A stretch of DNA of 64,000 nucleotides from Rhizoclosmatium globosum (lineage: Eukaryota > Chytridiomycota > Chytridiomycetes > Chytridiales > Chytriomycetaceae). Each line of letters opens with the position of its first letter. Within the stretch, counting starts at the first letter, position 1. The notes below the pieces were generated by a model. The model was not told the origin of the DNA. It did no database searches and worked only from the letters and a program-made list of their open reading frames with translations. The DNA lies in the NCBI GenBank assembly GCA_002104985.1, contig MCGO01000027.1:310001-374000 (forward strand), given 5' to 3'. Both the position numbers and the translations under genes were made by a program. This document shows positions 38,605-49,929 of the stretch, piece after piece.

Positions 38605-38919
38605 TTTGATTTGACAATAGCTGTAGGTTTGCACTTGCTACTGCAATTCATTTGATGGTTCAACTTTGACGTCCACCATCTCCGATGCTTCCTTTCCGAT
38701 ACTAATCCAGTCTCTCTAATGCGATCGAATGTCACGCGAGCAAGGCATTGGACTTCTGGGGAGTTGTTGGTGTGCAGGTCCCTTTGCCAAAAAAAGCGCA
38801 AACCCTCTGTCCCGCACCAACAACACACCAACACGCGATCCCTCCCCCCCAAACACCCGCTAATCGCTTCACATCCAACACTTGATGCTAGGAGAGTACT
38901 GATGTCCCTCCACTGATAC

Positions 38920-39273
38920 TCAACTGCCCAAAGGAGCAGCCTTGGCGGCCTGCTCGCGGTTGTACGCAGCCTCGAAGGCGATCTTGGCCTCCTCGACAAG
39001 GTCAGCGTACGCCTTGAACTCCTTGTCCTCGTTGACCTGACGCACGTGCGATGTGAGGGAGAGCTGGCGGGTGTATCCGTAGAACACTCCGAAGGTGAGG
39101 GCTCCCCAGCGGGCGACCTGGTGGTGGTTCAATGGTTTGTCTGTTAGCAACGATGCCGGACATGGCAGTGGTGGGTAGGGTAGGAGAGTAGAGGGGGGTG
39201 GCTTCGCGCGTAGGAACTAGTTTCGTGGGAGGGCCCTTACGTTGGCAGTGTTGCTGGCGATGATGGAGGCCAT
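38920..39273 (-). CDS. ATP21: Mitochondrial ATP synthase subunit e
   Basis: Two exons (39273-39241 and 39117-38920) give 76 residues, the usual size of the family. Subunit e (Atp21/Tim11 in yeast, ATP5ME in animals) sits in the inner-membrane part of F1Fo-ATP synthase and supports dimerisation and crista shape. The N-terminal MASIIASNTANVARWGALTF leads into one membrane helix with the GVFYG (G-x-x-x-G) motif that mediates subunit e/g contacts. A charged helical tail follows (EDKEFKAYADLVEEAKIAFE). The start at 39273 gives the expected short matrix-side N-terminus. Confidence 0.88.
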
Positions 39274-39355
39274 TTTTTGGTTGTCGAAAAGTGAAAAACG
39301 ACCTTGCCCACCTCTTCTCTTTCTCTTTCGTGTACTTGTATTATATTACAGAGGT

Positions 39356-40228
39356 TTAATCAGAATCATCACTTTCACTGCCATATCCTGATACGAGTCC
39401 AAGAGGGTTTGCTGGCGCCTTTGTCTCCACTTTACCGGGTTGATTCTGACCGTGTTTCTCCTTGGAATCCATAGCCTTCCCTTCGCCCTTCCCTGCTTTC
39501 TCCACAGATTTCGATGATACAGTCGCTTCTCCCGCCGAACCAGGATCCGATTCACCCACAACACCACCCTTCTGCTTCTTGCTCACCACCACCAGACCCT
39601 CCAATCCACCCAAATTCCGCTTCTTCTTTGTCGTTGTCGCCGTCGCCGAGAACGCAAAGGCCTTCGCTGCTGCCGCCCGCCGCTGTTCCTCCTCCTCCTT
39701 TGGATCCACGCTTCCCTCAGCAGCCGCCTGGGCCTGGCTCCGGAATGCACTGAGTTCCGCACGCACCGATTCATCGTTTTCCATCATGCGCGACCGCTTC
39801 TGCTGCTCTGCTGCTTGAAGGAATTCGATTTCATCGGGATCCAGTTTTTTGATCAGGTTTGCTGTTTGAGAGTGAGAGAGTGCGTGTGTGTTAGTATTTG
39901 GTGCTTGCATCCCCCCCGCTCCCAGGACCCAAAGAATGCTTTTAGGAATACATAGTGCATGTCTCTGTTAACTGTTACAGAGAACAAGACAGATGCGCAG
40001 CTTCTTTCGAAAAACCCAACCCAGAACAGAACTAGAAACCTCAAAAAACTCACCCAGCTTTGTCTTCTCTGCAAACTCTTCCTCCTTCTTCAACTTGTTG
40101 ATTTGAAGTCGCTCATATAGGGTTCGGTTGTCTGGTGGTACGTACGGTGCTACTGGGGTATTGTCCTGATTTGGATCTAGCACTTCTTCTTCGCCCACCA
40201 CGCTTCCTTTTGACACAAAACGGTTCAT
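39356..40228 (-). CDS. NIP30/FAM192A (PSME3IP1-like) protein
   Basis: Two exons (40228-40054 and 39861-39356) give 226 residues. The N-terminal NIP30 domain spans about residues 1-120. It shows MNRFVSKGSVVGEEEVL, RTLYERLQINKLKKEEEFAE and LDPDEIEFLQAAEQQK, which match the family well. The C-terminal half has KKKRNLGGLEGLVVVSKKQK followed by a low-complexity region and ends GYGSESDDSD, as in relatives. In animals the protein (PIP30) binds the PA28-gamma proteasome activator in the nucleus and has an acidic CK2-type tail. Whether fungi use it the same way is unknown. Confidence 0.88.
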
Positions 40229-40308
40229 TTTTTGATACTCTTTTCACGCTTTGAAAGATTACGCCTCAGAACAGGAAAGACACAGGAAAGACCTAGGCGT
40301 TTCAGAGA

Positions 40309-40900
40309 CTAATAATTCACATAGTTTGAAAAATGATTGAAGTGCCAACGTCCGTATATTGAAAAAGAGTGTGAGGTCTCAATAATTTGGTTGATTTTAC
40401 GGGCGAGTTGTAGCTTAACGTGACACGTCAAACTTCTTTTGAGTTTTTTGCTCGTTGGGCATGCGTTTAATGTTTGTGATGATGATGGAGGCTCAAATAT
40501 GAAAAGCTTCAAGCCATAAACACATCCATCCTGTCTCATGAATTCATTTCGAAGTTCCTTGGTGCCTCTGAAGCCTAAAACACCATGAACACTGTTGTTG
40601 CCAAAGGCCTGATTCACAATATCACATATTCGATTTCAGTTGCTCAACTTGATCTTCAGTCTCATTAACACGAAGGAATTCCATGACTTTGGATTGCTTT
40701 GCGTCAATCCACTCCCTGGCTTCTTGCAAATGGTGCTAGGATCTCTTCAGCTTCGCGTCTTAAACGTCGTATGAACTAGGAAGTCTCTTGCTTCTGGATT
40801 TGAGAATACAGCTTCCTCTTGCAATTGTTGAAAGTTTGATGGTCGCTGCGCTCACACTCTAATGCCGCCTCCATCTAGTTTCTTTCAACTTTTCGATCTG
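40309..40900 (+). pseudogene. Decayed DOP1-like fragment
   Basis: Bases about 40490-40650 match 59480-59640 (the KYEKLQAINTSIQ and EFISKFLGF coding stretch of the DOP1-like region) with frame-breaking changes. From 40717 the sequence enters the segment duplicated at 46422. No protein can be made from it. Confidence 0.6.
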
Positions 40901-41024
40901 TTCGCTACCCTCCCTTCGAATTCCCGGACACAAACAAACGTTTTTTGGTCAATAATTTTGTATTAAATGACACTATAAGAATAATAACAAAAGAAACAAA
41001 GATTCATATCACTTTTTGATTCCT

Positions 41025-41945
41025 TCAGCCTCTCCAACCGAGTCCAAATTTCCAATCGACGGTCTGTGGGCGACGCATCCACTCCTCCAGACCGTGTTGA
41101 TTGTCCAATAATCCAATGTACGGCACCACAAAGGTTTCATATTGGTGCTGGGTGACGCGTTCAATCATACCAGGGACAAAGTCATAAAAGATTGGGTTGA
41201 GCAAGTTTTGGAGAGATTCGGTAATATGCAAGTCGTCTGATCCTCCTTCCAGCGAGATGTCCAGAATACCTTCCTTTGCCTTGACGTATGCAATGCAGAA
41301 CTCCCATTGAAGCTTGTGTCTGTCAATAAACGCGAAAGAATAAATAATGGCGACGACTTCGTCAGGCGTAAGTTTTGCCAAGGATTCCCAGTTCAAAACA
41401 AGTGGACGCGGGCACTTTGAATTGCTCATACCCTCTGCAAGATGCTTTGCCGCCACTGCAATACCATCTTGGCAGTCAACCAGGAAACAAGAACGGAAGT
41501 ATTCCACAAGGCGGTTGTCTTCCTCCGATTGAAGATCAATTTGCTTGCCAAACCATTCAAGAAAGACGTAGCAAAGTGTGGCGTGCATGGCAAAAAAGAC
41601 TGGAACAAAGTCGTACAAGAGGTTGGTAGGCACATCCGTAGTTCCGGTGTACCCAAACGCTAAGCCAAGGGAGACAAGAGCTGGGTCGGCACCATCAGCG
41701 AGGAGGTCCAGAGATTTTCCTACAACTTCTTGCGTATTAATGACAGGGCGCTTATGGTGGAAACGGTATTCCGGGATTTGATCGAGGTCAGGGATCTTGA
41801 TTTCTGGCACCTCGAGAGCCTTTGGAGCGATGGAAGTCTTGGGAGTCTGGAAAGTCTGGGAAGTCTCGGAAGTCTGGGAAGTCTGGATAGCCTGAACTTG
41901 ACTTGGTGCTTGCTTGCCTTGGAGTGTCTGTTCAAGAGGATTCAT
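41025..41945 (-). CDS. Unrecognised family protein, short form (member 3, copy A)
   Basis: A single-exon frame of 306 residues. It is homologous to the C-terminal two thirds of the genes at 14506 and 42543: FLEWFGK, YFRSCFLVDCQDGIAVAAKHLA, KLQWEFCIAYVKAKEG and the end VDWKFGLGW. The N-terminal 60 residues are a low-complexity Ser/Thr/Gln tract (QTSQTSETSQTFQTPKTS) in place of the N-terminal domain of the other members. It is divergent from the gene at 42543 with about 600 bases between the ATGs. No catalytic motif is recognisable. Confidence 0.8.
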   Translation of the reverse strand: MNPLEQTLQGKQAPSQVQAIQTSQTSETSQTFQTPKTSIAPKALEVPEIKIPDLDQIPEYRFHHKRPVINTQEVVGKSLDLLADGADPALVSLGLAFGYTGTTDVPTNLLYDFVPVFFAMHATLCYVFLEWFGKQIDLQSEEDNRLVEYFRSCFLVDCQDGIAVAAKHLAEGMSNSKCPRPLVLNWESLAKLTPDEVVAIIYSFAFIDRHKLQWEFCIAYVKAKEGILDISLEGGSDDLHITESLQNLLNPIFYDFVPGMIERVTQHQYETFVVPYIGLLDNQHGLEEWMRRPQTVDWKFGLGWRG

Positions 41946-41993
41946 GTTGTTTTTTTGGGCTGTTTGTGGTTTCTGGAGAGGAAACTTACTCCC

Positions 41994-42001
41994 CTCTTAT
42001 A
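41994..42001 (-). promoter_or_regulatory. TATA-like element TATAAGAG
   Basis: On the minus strand TATAAGAGG stands about 50 bases before the ATG at 41945, closely matching the TATAAGAAG before the divergent partner and before the gene at 14506. It is identical in copy B (47693-47700). Confidence 0.55.
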
Positions 42002-42477
42002 CCTCCCGAGTCTCGCGTCCCCTTTTCGGAGTTTGAAATTGTGGAGGGGTTTGCTTCAGTTTGGTTTGCTGAACAGATGAACCCAAGTCCAAGCCATCAA
42101 AAATTAAAGACAAAAACGCGAAAAAGAATGTTCTATATTTATTTGTTTGCATTCCAGCAGCATTGATCCGGAATTAATTCCGTTTTTTTGTGTCTCTTGC
42201 CAAAACTAGAATTATCATTTTTTAACATTTTTGTCTTGCGTTTATTTCTGCGTTTTTGGTTGCGTGAATTCAATAAATCTATCTTTCATTTATGAATACT
42301 TCCTTTATTATATTATACCTGTTCCATCTGGTTTGACCCAAACAGGTTCGTTGGTCAGTTGATCCAAATCATTTTGGAAGCGGTTCATTCACTTTTCTGA
42401 AAGGGAGAATTTGAAATACCGAAACAAAGGGGTTACATGAACTCAATAACCAAGCAACCCCTTGATAATAGAAAGGT

Positions 42478-42486
42478 TATAAGAAG
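42478..42486 (+). promoter_or_regulatory. TATA-like element TATAAGAAG
   Basis: This stands 65 bases before the ATG at 42543 and is identical to the element at 14461-14469 before a paralogue. It is repeated in copy B at 48177-48185. Confidence 0.6.
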
Positions 42487-42542
42487 AGGGGAAGGTCCTC
42501 CCAAAGATACAACAATCAAGCAACAACAAACTACCACCAAGA

Positions 42543-43726
42543 ATGGCTCTTCAAAACTGTGTCCGTGTCAATGTCTGTTTGAAATCGCATACTTTTGCCC
42601 AAGTCTGCCTTGACCTCCACGATATTCCTCTCTTCCGATCCAACACTGGCCAAGCTTTCACTATAATCCGCAAGTCTGTCAACGGGAACAACGTCCACAT
42701 GACGATTCTTCCAGTAGCACCCGCTACAGTTACTACGTTGTTGCAGAGTCTGGAGGCCATCCCGAGAGCAGAACTTCGTGACGAATACAAGTTTCGTGTT
42801 GTCAAAGTCACGTTTGAACTTTACACCAATCCAAATGTACGTTTTCGCCCTAATATGAATGTATGTTTAACTTCTCTAACTCTTGCTTTTATTATCAGAT
42901 TGGACGGACTTCAGATGTTGAATCCGACTTGGAGCGCGAAACTGAGCCTCGTATACTTGAACAGACACCTGGGAAACTCAGACCTTTGCCGAGTAGTCCA
43001 ACTACTATTGATATGGAAGTGGTGGTTGGTGCTGTACTGGTTCTCTCTGACCGACCCGATCTGTTGCTCCTCACCCAAGTTCTCGGCTTTGGATACGCAG
43101 GAAAATGCGACGAAGTTGCCATGAATCAGCTCGTTGATTTTGCGTTGCTTGCCTTTGACCTCAGCCCCTCCCTCAGTCACAACTTCCTTGAGTGGTACGG
43201 GAAAGGAATCCTCTTTGACGAACTGAAGTCAAATCAAATCCTGACGTATTTCAGTGCTTGCTATATGGTGCACTGTCGTGATGGCGTCAAATTGGCTGCA
43301 AAGTTATTGGCTGCAGCCTATGGCTGTTTCAAGAGAAGGCGTGATTTGAACCCTCTTCTTGCAAACTATGAGGCCTTGGCAAGACTCTCTCTTGATGAAG
43401 TTGCTGCCTGTATCAATACTCCAGCATTTCAAGGCCGGTACGAGCTTCAGTGGGCCTTCTGCATTGGGTTTCTCAAGGCCAACCAAGGAATCAAGGATCC
43501 TTCTCTGGAAGGGGGTCTTGCCCGCTTTAATATGCTTTGCATGCATGAAACGCAGTTTCATAAGATTTTGGAAGTATTTGTTCCAGAGATGATTTGTTGC
43601 ATCTCCAAACGTGAATACGTGAAGTTTGTACAACCATACACAGACATTGCATACCCATCAATGATCTCAGTCATTCGTCAGCCACAAAAATCTGGCTGGA
43701 TATTTGGACCAAGCTGGAATATTTGA
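42543..43726 (+). CDS. Unrecognised family protein, long form (member 2, copy A)
   Basis: Two exons (42543-42836 and 42899-43726) give 373 residues. The intron position matches that of the gene at 14506. The N-terminal 98 residues form a beta-rich-looking domain (VRVNVCLKSHTFAQVCLD, FRVVKVTFELYT). The second part contains FLEWYGKG, YFSACYMVHCRDGVKLAAKLLA, YELQWAFCIGFLKANQG and the end SGWIFGPSW. No signal peptide is seen and no known domain is recognised. Its partner at 41025-41945 is transcribed away from it. Confidence 0.82.
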
Positions 43727-44239
43727 ATGAATTTGTATGGATATCTCTGCTTTTTTGCTGATGTTGCATGATCATTTCTTATTATTTCCTTTCAATAAAT
43801 GAGTATTCATATTTGTTTTTCGTTGGTCTTATCATTCCTTTCCTATTTTATTCACAGTGACACTTGCCTGAGGCGGAGAGTAGCTTCTGCAATGGATAGA
43901 TCCATAGTGACAGCATTCAAAGCTTCCATCATTTCTCTACAACAGCTACTTTCGTGCATTGCTTCTTTGAGCTTATCGTTCAAAAACAAGCACTTGTCTT
44001 CACTTTCTCCTGCTAAACGGGTGGGGGAAGACTGAAATCATCGCCGACGAGGGAACCTTGAAGAAACAAATTGCACGGATGAGGGCTGTGGTTGATAAGA
44101 GGTTCAAGTCTGTCTTGCAGAGGTTGTTGGAAATCGCCAACATAATTTTGAGTACTGTGAATGCGATAAAGAATGCCAAGGTAAGTTAGGGGAAAAGTGG
44201 AAACTTGGAAAGCTTATTTATTGATAAAATCAAATAGGG
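43727..44239. other. Intergenic stretch with degenerate coding sequence
   Basis: The plus strand carries broken frames with TGAGGCGGAGAGTAGCTTCTG, which also occurs near 53961 in slightly changed form and in copy B at 49570. I see no intact gene. Confidence 0.4.
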
Positions 44240-45485
44240 TCTTGCGATGAGTTGGAAGGCGCGATTGGACATTCGTAGCTGATTGGGTCGGCGAAAAGAG
44301 AACGGGCCGCGGAGTTTTCTTGTATGCAAGTGGAGCTAGATATGAAGGTGAATAGAAGGATTATCTGAAACATGGTCAAGGAAACTGCATCTATGAAAAC
44401 GGTCGCGCTTTTGTAGGAGAATTGAAGAACGATCGCCCTGCTCGTTTGGAGGCTCCCAAGTTTCAAAATGGTATTACTTTCTTTTACCGCTTCTTTTGCC
44501 TTACATTCTGGAACTCTAGAATATTCGTTCGTTTTCAAACTCAAAGACCTACCCATCAACGCGTCGGATCCAGGAGCTGTCGAAGAAACTCTCAAAGCAA
44601 TCAACAACGTGATTTTGCGACACACGTGACACGAACGATTTACGCAAGATTTATTCGTATTATTGTGGTCTCCGTGTTCCTCGCAGAAACGTGCTCTCAA
44701 ATCGAGCCATCACTCACTCGTATTCAATTATGGAAGTTCTTTTCAGATTGCAAGCTGAAGGAAAATGGTTATTCATTTGGTATGAAACTCATTTGAATTA
44801 CTTTTGGCTGACGTACCCAAAGTGAAGTTAGACATTCATAAAGTACACGATGCTTGCAAAGAAAGAGTTTTGAAAAACGGTCACAATTGGATTATGACTC
44901 CACTTCAATGTAAGAGGCGTTGTTTAAAATTGAACAAACTATTAACATGAGAACAGGATACAAAAATGATTGACACAACGCCACACGGTTCACAAACAAT
45001 CGCGAAACTGATCCGCGTATTTAACACACTCATCCCAGGCGTCATTGGAGACCTCGGATCCTACAACCTCGAGTTTGAGGTAAACAACCCTATACCTTAA
45101 ACCACAAACTATACTCATTGAAGCATACAGCTCGTCCCATACGAAATATTCATAGCATACGAAATGTTCTTACAACATAAAACCCTCGGCCTCCTCAACC
45201 ATCGCACATATGAAGTAGCACGCGAAAGCTGAAGCTGAAGCTGCCGCTGCTGCCGCTCTCGAAGCAGAACGAATCAAAAAAGAGTTGGCGGTTTCAATGG
45301 CTGAGGAAGCGGCGGCCAAGGAAGCCGAGGCTGCTATTCTTGCTTTTGACGCGTTAGCTGCGAAACAGGCGTCGGAGAAGGAAGCGACGGAGAGACCGAT
45401 TGAAGTTGTTACACCTGTTGCGGCTGTTGCTGGTGGGAAGAAGGAGAAGGGGGAAAAGGGAAAGGCCGGGGGGGCTGGGAAGTAG
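44240..45485 (+). pseudogene. RSPH10-like radial spoke protein pseudogene (MORN repeats)
   Basis: A MORN-repeat stretch near 44310-44430 reads LYASGARYEGE, then a TAG where copy B has TGG, then KDYLKHGQGNCIYENGRAF. Downstream frames give KLKDLPINASDPGAVEETLK and NNVILRHT, which resemble the middle of radial spoke head protein 10 homologues. An Ala/Glu/Lys-rich tail follows (about 45226-45485). Stops and frame changes occur throughout. The intact protein would sit in the axonemal radial spoke of motile flagella. The RSPH10 identification is by motif order and is moderately sure; the MORN repeats are clear. Confidence 0.6.
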
Positions 45486-46249
45486 GGCGAAAGAGAACGA
45501 AAGAAGGCGAACGCATAGGCAGCAGCACAAGCACAAAAGTTGGCGCAACCAGCTGTTGATATAGGGAAAGAAGAGGATGGAAAGTGAGTACTCCTGCGAC
45601 GGAGGCAATGAAACGGACTGAAAGAGTCGCAAATGCACTTTTCGCGTTGAGACCAGCAGAGTATAATTATTGAAGTGAAGGTTACTTTGCCTTCTTTGTA
45701 AGAGTTTGTGGATCCAGGTGAATCAATTTCTTAGTCTCTCCATGGATTTGACTAACATCTGGACAGTGGGTTCTACAGAGATTGACTTTCGAACAACACT
45801 TTTAGGACTCTTTGAGACTTACAGCTCTTTCCTTACGCGCAGTATCACTTAATAATGTACCAAGCTACGCGAAGTTGAAACGGGATTTGGAGAGTTGATG
45901 TTGGTGAGGAGTTTGCTTTTTCGTCCAGGTTTACTCAAAATACGACTTCCAGGTCTCTCGTTGCGCCAGGCGTTGTTTATTAATGCACAAACACATTCGC
46001 GAAGTTGGAAAGCGAAGCAGGTGAGTGGTTTGCTTTTTTGTTCACGTTTGCTCAAAATACAATGTACAGGTCTTTCGTTGCGCCAGCGTAAAACCATATT
46101 GAGGAATCAAAATGTTTTCAATGATCTAGCACTTGACAGATTCATGACTTGTAATGTCGGAGGTGTCGATAGAATAACCAGAGTTCTGATGGTTCTTTGC
46201 AAGGAAGCAAATGACGAAATCCAAAAAGGGGAACATGTCAGTATCCATT
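45486..46249. other. Accessory stretch with an imperfect tandem repeat
   Basis: The stretches 45866-45966 and 45996-46092 are imperfect direct repeats (CGCGAAGTTG, GTTTACTCAAAATAC, CTTTCGTTGCGCCAG). Short peptides such as CNVGGVDRITRVLMVLCKEA near 46150 look protein-like, but I cannot assign them. Confidence 0.4.
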
Positions 46250-46480
46250 AATTGCTCTCAAAGATCCATGGAAGAATTTATGAGAAATGCGTGCGTCAAA
46301 GTTTAACCCTCCTTAATCTTCTTTATTTCTTCGTACGGTTAGGGTCTGCTTGTATTGAGCTCTTTGTATTAGAATTAAGAGAAGCTGAGGTTGAGCCATC
46401 CCAATTCAATACAAAATTCCTTGGCTTCTTGCAAATGGTGCTAGGATCTCTTCAGCTTCGCGTCTTAAACGTCGTATGAA
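46250..46480 (+). pseudogene. Second decayed DOP1-like fragment
   Basis: Bases 46350-46450 resemble 59655-59930 of the DOP1-like region (GAGAAGCTGA, TTGAGCCATC and CTTGCAAATGGTGCT in the same order). The frame is interrupted. It abuts the left boundary of segmental copy B. Confidence 0.5.
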
Positions 46481-46723
46481 CTAGGAAGTCTCTTGCTTCT
46501 GGATTTGAGAATACAGCTTCCTCTTGCAATTGTTGAAAGCTTGATGGTCGCTGCGCTCACACTCCAATGCCGACTCCGTCAACCTATTCTTTCAACTTTT
46601 TGGCTACCCTCCCTTCGAATTCCCGGACACAAACAAACGTTTTTTGGTCAATAATTTTGTATTAAATGACACTATAAGAATAATAACAAAAGAAACAAAG
46701 ATTCATATCACTTTTTGATTCCT

Positions 46724-47644
46724 TCAGCCTCTCCAACCGAGTCCAAATTTCCAATCGACGGTCTGTGGGCGACGCATCCACTCCTCCAGACCGTGTTGAT
46801 TGTCCAATAATCCAATGTACGGCACCACAAAGGTTTCATATTGGTGCTGGGTGACGCGTTCAATCATACCAGGGACAAAGTCATAAAAGATTGGGTTGAG
46901 CAAGTTTTGGAGAGATTCGGTAATATGCAAGTCGTCTGATCCTCCTTCCAGCGAGATGTCCAGAATACCTTCCTTTGCCTTGACGTATGCAATGCAGAAC
47001 TCCCATTGAAGCTTGTGTCTGTCAATAAACGCGAAAGAATAAATAATGGCGACAACTTCGTCAGGCGTAAGTTTTGCCAAGGATTCCCAGTTCAAAACAA
47101 GTGGACGCGGGCACTTTGAATTGCTCATACCCTCTGCAAGATGCTTTGCCGCCACTGCAATACCATCTTGGCAGTCAACCAGGAAACAAGAACGGAAGTA
47201 TTCCACAAGGCGGTTGTCTTCCTCCGATTGAAGATCAATTTGCTTGCCAAACCATTCAAGAAAGACGTAGCAAAGTGTGGCGTGCATGGCAAAAAAGACT
47301 GGAACAAAGTCGTACAAGAGGTTGGTAGGCACATCCGTAGTTCCGGTGTACCCAAACGCTAAGCCAAGGGAGACAAGAGCTGGGTCGGCACCATCAGCGA
47401 GGAGGTCCAGAGATTTTCCTACAACTTCTTGCGTATTAATGACAGGGCGCTTATGGTGGAAACGGTATTCCGGGATTTGATCGAGGTCAGGGATCTTGAT
47501 TTCTGGCACCTCGAGAGCCTTTGGAGCGATGGAAGTCTTGGGAGTCTGGAAAGTCTGGGAAGTCTCGGAAGTCTGGGAAGTCTGGATAGCCTGAACTTGA
47601 CTTGGTGCTTGCTTGCCTTGGAGTGTCTGTTCAAGAGGATTCAT
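46724..47644 (-). CDS. Unrecognised family protein, short form (member 3, copy B)
   Basis: This encodes the same 306-residue protein as copy A at 41025-41945. At least one silent change is visible (GCGACAACTTCG against GCGACGACTTCG). It retains the Ser/Thr/Gln-rich N-terminus and the VDWKFGLGW end. Confidence 0.8.
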   Translation of the reverse strand: MNPLEQTLQGKQAPSQVQAIQTSQTSETSQTFQTPKTSIAPKALEVPEIKIPDLDQIPEYRFHHKRPVINTQEVVGKSLDLLADGADPALVSLGLAFGYTGTTDVPTNLLYDFVPVFFAMHATLCYVFLEWFGKQIDLQSEEDNRLVEYFRSCFLVDCQDGIAVAAKHLAEGMSNSKCPRPLVLNWESLAKLTPDEVVAIIYSFAFIDRHKLQWEFCIAYVKAKEGILDISLEGGSDDLHITESLQNLLNPIFYDFVPGMIERVTQHQYETFVVPYIGLLDNQHGLEEWMRRPQTVDWKFGLGWRG

Positions 47645-48241
47645 GTTGTTTTTTTGGGCTGTTTGTGGTTTCTGGAGAGGAAACTTACTCCCCTCTTATA
47701 CCTCCCGAGTCTCGCGTCCCCTTTTCGGAGTTTGAAATTGTGGAGGGGTTTGCTTCAGTTTGGTTTGCTGAACAGATGAACCCAAGTCCAAGCCATCAAA
47801 AATTAAAGACAAAAACGCGAAAAAGAATGTTCTATATTTATTTGTTTGCATTCCAGCAGCATTGATCCGGAATTAATTCCGTTTTTTTGTGTCTCTTGCC
47901 AAAACTAGAATTATCATTTTTTAACATTTTTGTCTTGCGTTTATTTCTGCGTTTTTGGTTGCGTGAATTCAATAAATCTATCTTTCATTTATGAATACTT
48001 CCTTTATTATATTATACCTGTTCCATCTGGTTTGACCCAAACAGGTTCGTTGGTCAGTTGATCCAAATCATTTTGGAAGCGGTTCATTCACTTTTCTGAA
48101 AGGGAGAATTTGAAATACCGAAACAAAGGGGTTACATGAACTCAATAACCAAGCAACCCCTTGATAATAGAAAGGTTATAAGAAGAGGGGAAGGTCCTCC
48201 CAAAGATACAACAATCAAGCAACAACAAACTACCACCAAGA

Positions 48242-49425
48242 ATGGCTCTTCAAAACTGTGTCCGTGTCAATGTCTGTTTGAAATCGCATACTTTTGCCCA
48301 AGTCTGCCTTGACCTCCACGATATTCCTCTCTTCCGATCCAACACTGGCCAAGCTTTCACTATAATCCGCAAGTCTGTCAACGGGAACAACGTCCACATG
48401 ACGATTCTTCCAGTAGCACCCGCTACAGTTACTACGTTGTTGCAGAGTCTGGAGGCCATCCCGAGAGCAGAACTTCGTGACGAATACAAGTTTCGTGTTG
48501 TCAAAGTCACGTTTGAACTTTACACCAATCCAAATGTACGTTTTCGCCCTAATATGAATGTATGTTTAACTTCTCTAACTCTTGCTTTTATTATCAGATT
48601 GGACGGACTTCAGATGTTGAATCCGACTTGGAGCGCGAAACTGAGCCTCGTATACTTGAACAGACACCTGGGAAACTCAGACCTTTGCCGAGTAGTCCAA
48701 CTACTATTGATATGGAAGTGGTGGTTGGTGCTGTACTGGTTCTCTCTGACCGACCCGATCTGTTGCTCCTCACCCAAGTTCTCGGCTTTGGATACGCAGG
48801 AAAATGCGACGAAGTTGCCATGAATCAGCTCGTTGATTTTGCGTTGCTTGCCTTTGACCTCAGCCCCTCCCTCAGTCACAACTTCCTTGAGTGGTACGGG
48901 AAAGGAATCCTCTTTGACGAACTGAAGTCAAATCAAATCCTGACGTATTTCAGTGCTTGCTACATGGTGCACTGTCGTGATGGCGTCAAATTGGCTGCAA
49001 AGTTATTGGCTGCAGCATATTACTGTTTCAAGAGCAGTCATAATTCAAACCCTCTTGTTGCCAACTACGAGGCCTTGGCAAGACTCTCTCTTGATGAAGT
49101 TGCTGCCTGTATCAATACTCCAGCATTTCAAGGCTGGTACGAGCTTCAGTGGGCCTTCTGCATTGGGTTTCTCAAGGCCAACCAAGGAATCAAGGATCCT
49201 TCTCTGGAAGGGGGTCTTGCCCGCTTTAATATGCTTTGCATGCATGAAACGCAGTTTCATAAGATTTTGGAAGTATTTGTTCCAGAGATGATTTGTTGCA
49301 TCTCCAAACGTGAATACGTGAAGTTTGTACAACCATACACAGACATTGCATACCCATCAATGATCTCAGTCATTCGTCAGCCACAAAAATCTGGCTGGAT
49401 ATTTGGACCAAGCTGGAATATTTGA
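48242..49425 (+). CDS. Unrecognised family protein, long form (member 2, copy B)
   Basis: Exons 48242-48535 and 48598-49425 give 373 residues, nearly identical to copy A. The exception is a short block: AAAYYCFKSSHNSNPLVANY here against AAAYGCFKRRRDLNPLLANY in copy A. One further replacement is Trp for Arg in FQGWYELQ. The remaining sequence, intron and promoter are conserved. Confidence 0.82.
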
Positions 49426-49929
49426 ATGAATTTGTATGGATATCTCTGCTTTTTTGCTGATGTTGCATGATCATTTCTTATTATTTCCTTTCAATAAATG
49501 AGTATTTATATTTGTTTTTCGTTGGTCTTATCGTTCCTTTCCTATTTTATTCACAGTGACACTTGCCTGAGGCGGAGAGCAGCTTCTGCAATGGATAGAT
49601 CCATAGTGACAGCATTCAAAGCTTCCATCATTTCTCTACAACAGCTACTTTTGTGCGTTGCTTCTTTGAGCTTATCGTTCAAAAACAAGCACTTGTCTTC
49701 ACTTTCTCCTGCTAAATGGGTGGGGGAAGACTGAAATCATCGCCGACGAGGGAACCTTGAAGAAACGAATTGCACGATGAGGGCTGTGGCTGAGAAGAGG
49801 TCCAAATCTGTCTTGCAGAGGTTGTTGGAAATCGCCAACAATAATTTTGAGCGCTGTGAATGCGATAAAGAATGCCAAAAGGTGAGTTAGGGGAAAAGTG
49901 GAAACTTGGAAAGCTTATTTATTGATAAA

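Larger units (their letters stand above)
40717..44535. repeat. Segmental duplication, copy A
   Basis: This 3.8-kb block is repeated at 46422-50235 in the same orientation, offset about 5.70 kb. It contains one head-to-head gene pair of the unrecognised family and the start of a RSPH10-like pseudogene. The left boundary is at TGGCTTCTTGCAAATGG and the right boundary at ATATTCGTTCGTTTT. Nucleotide identity is very high except at the edges and in one patch near 43320-43373. Confidence 0.95.
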
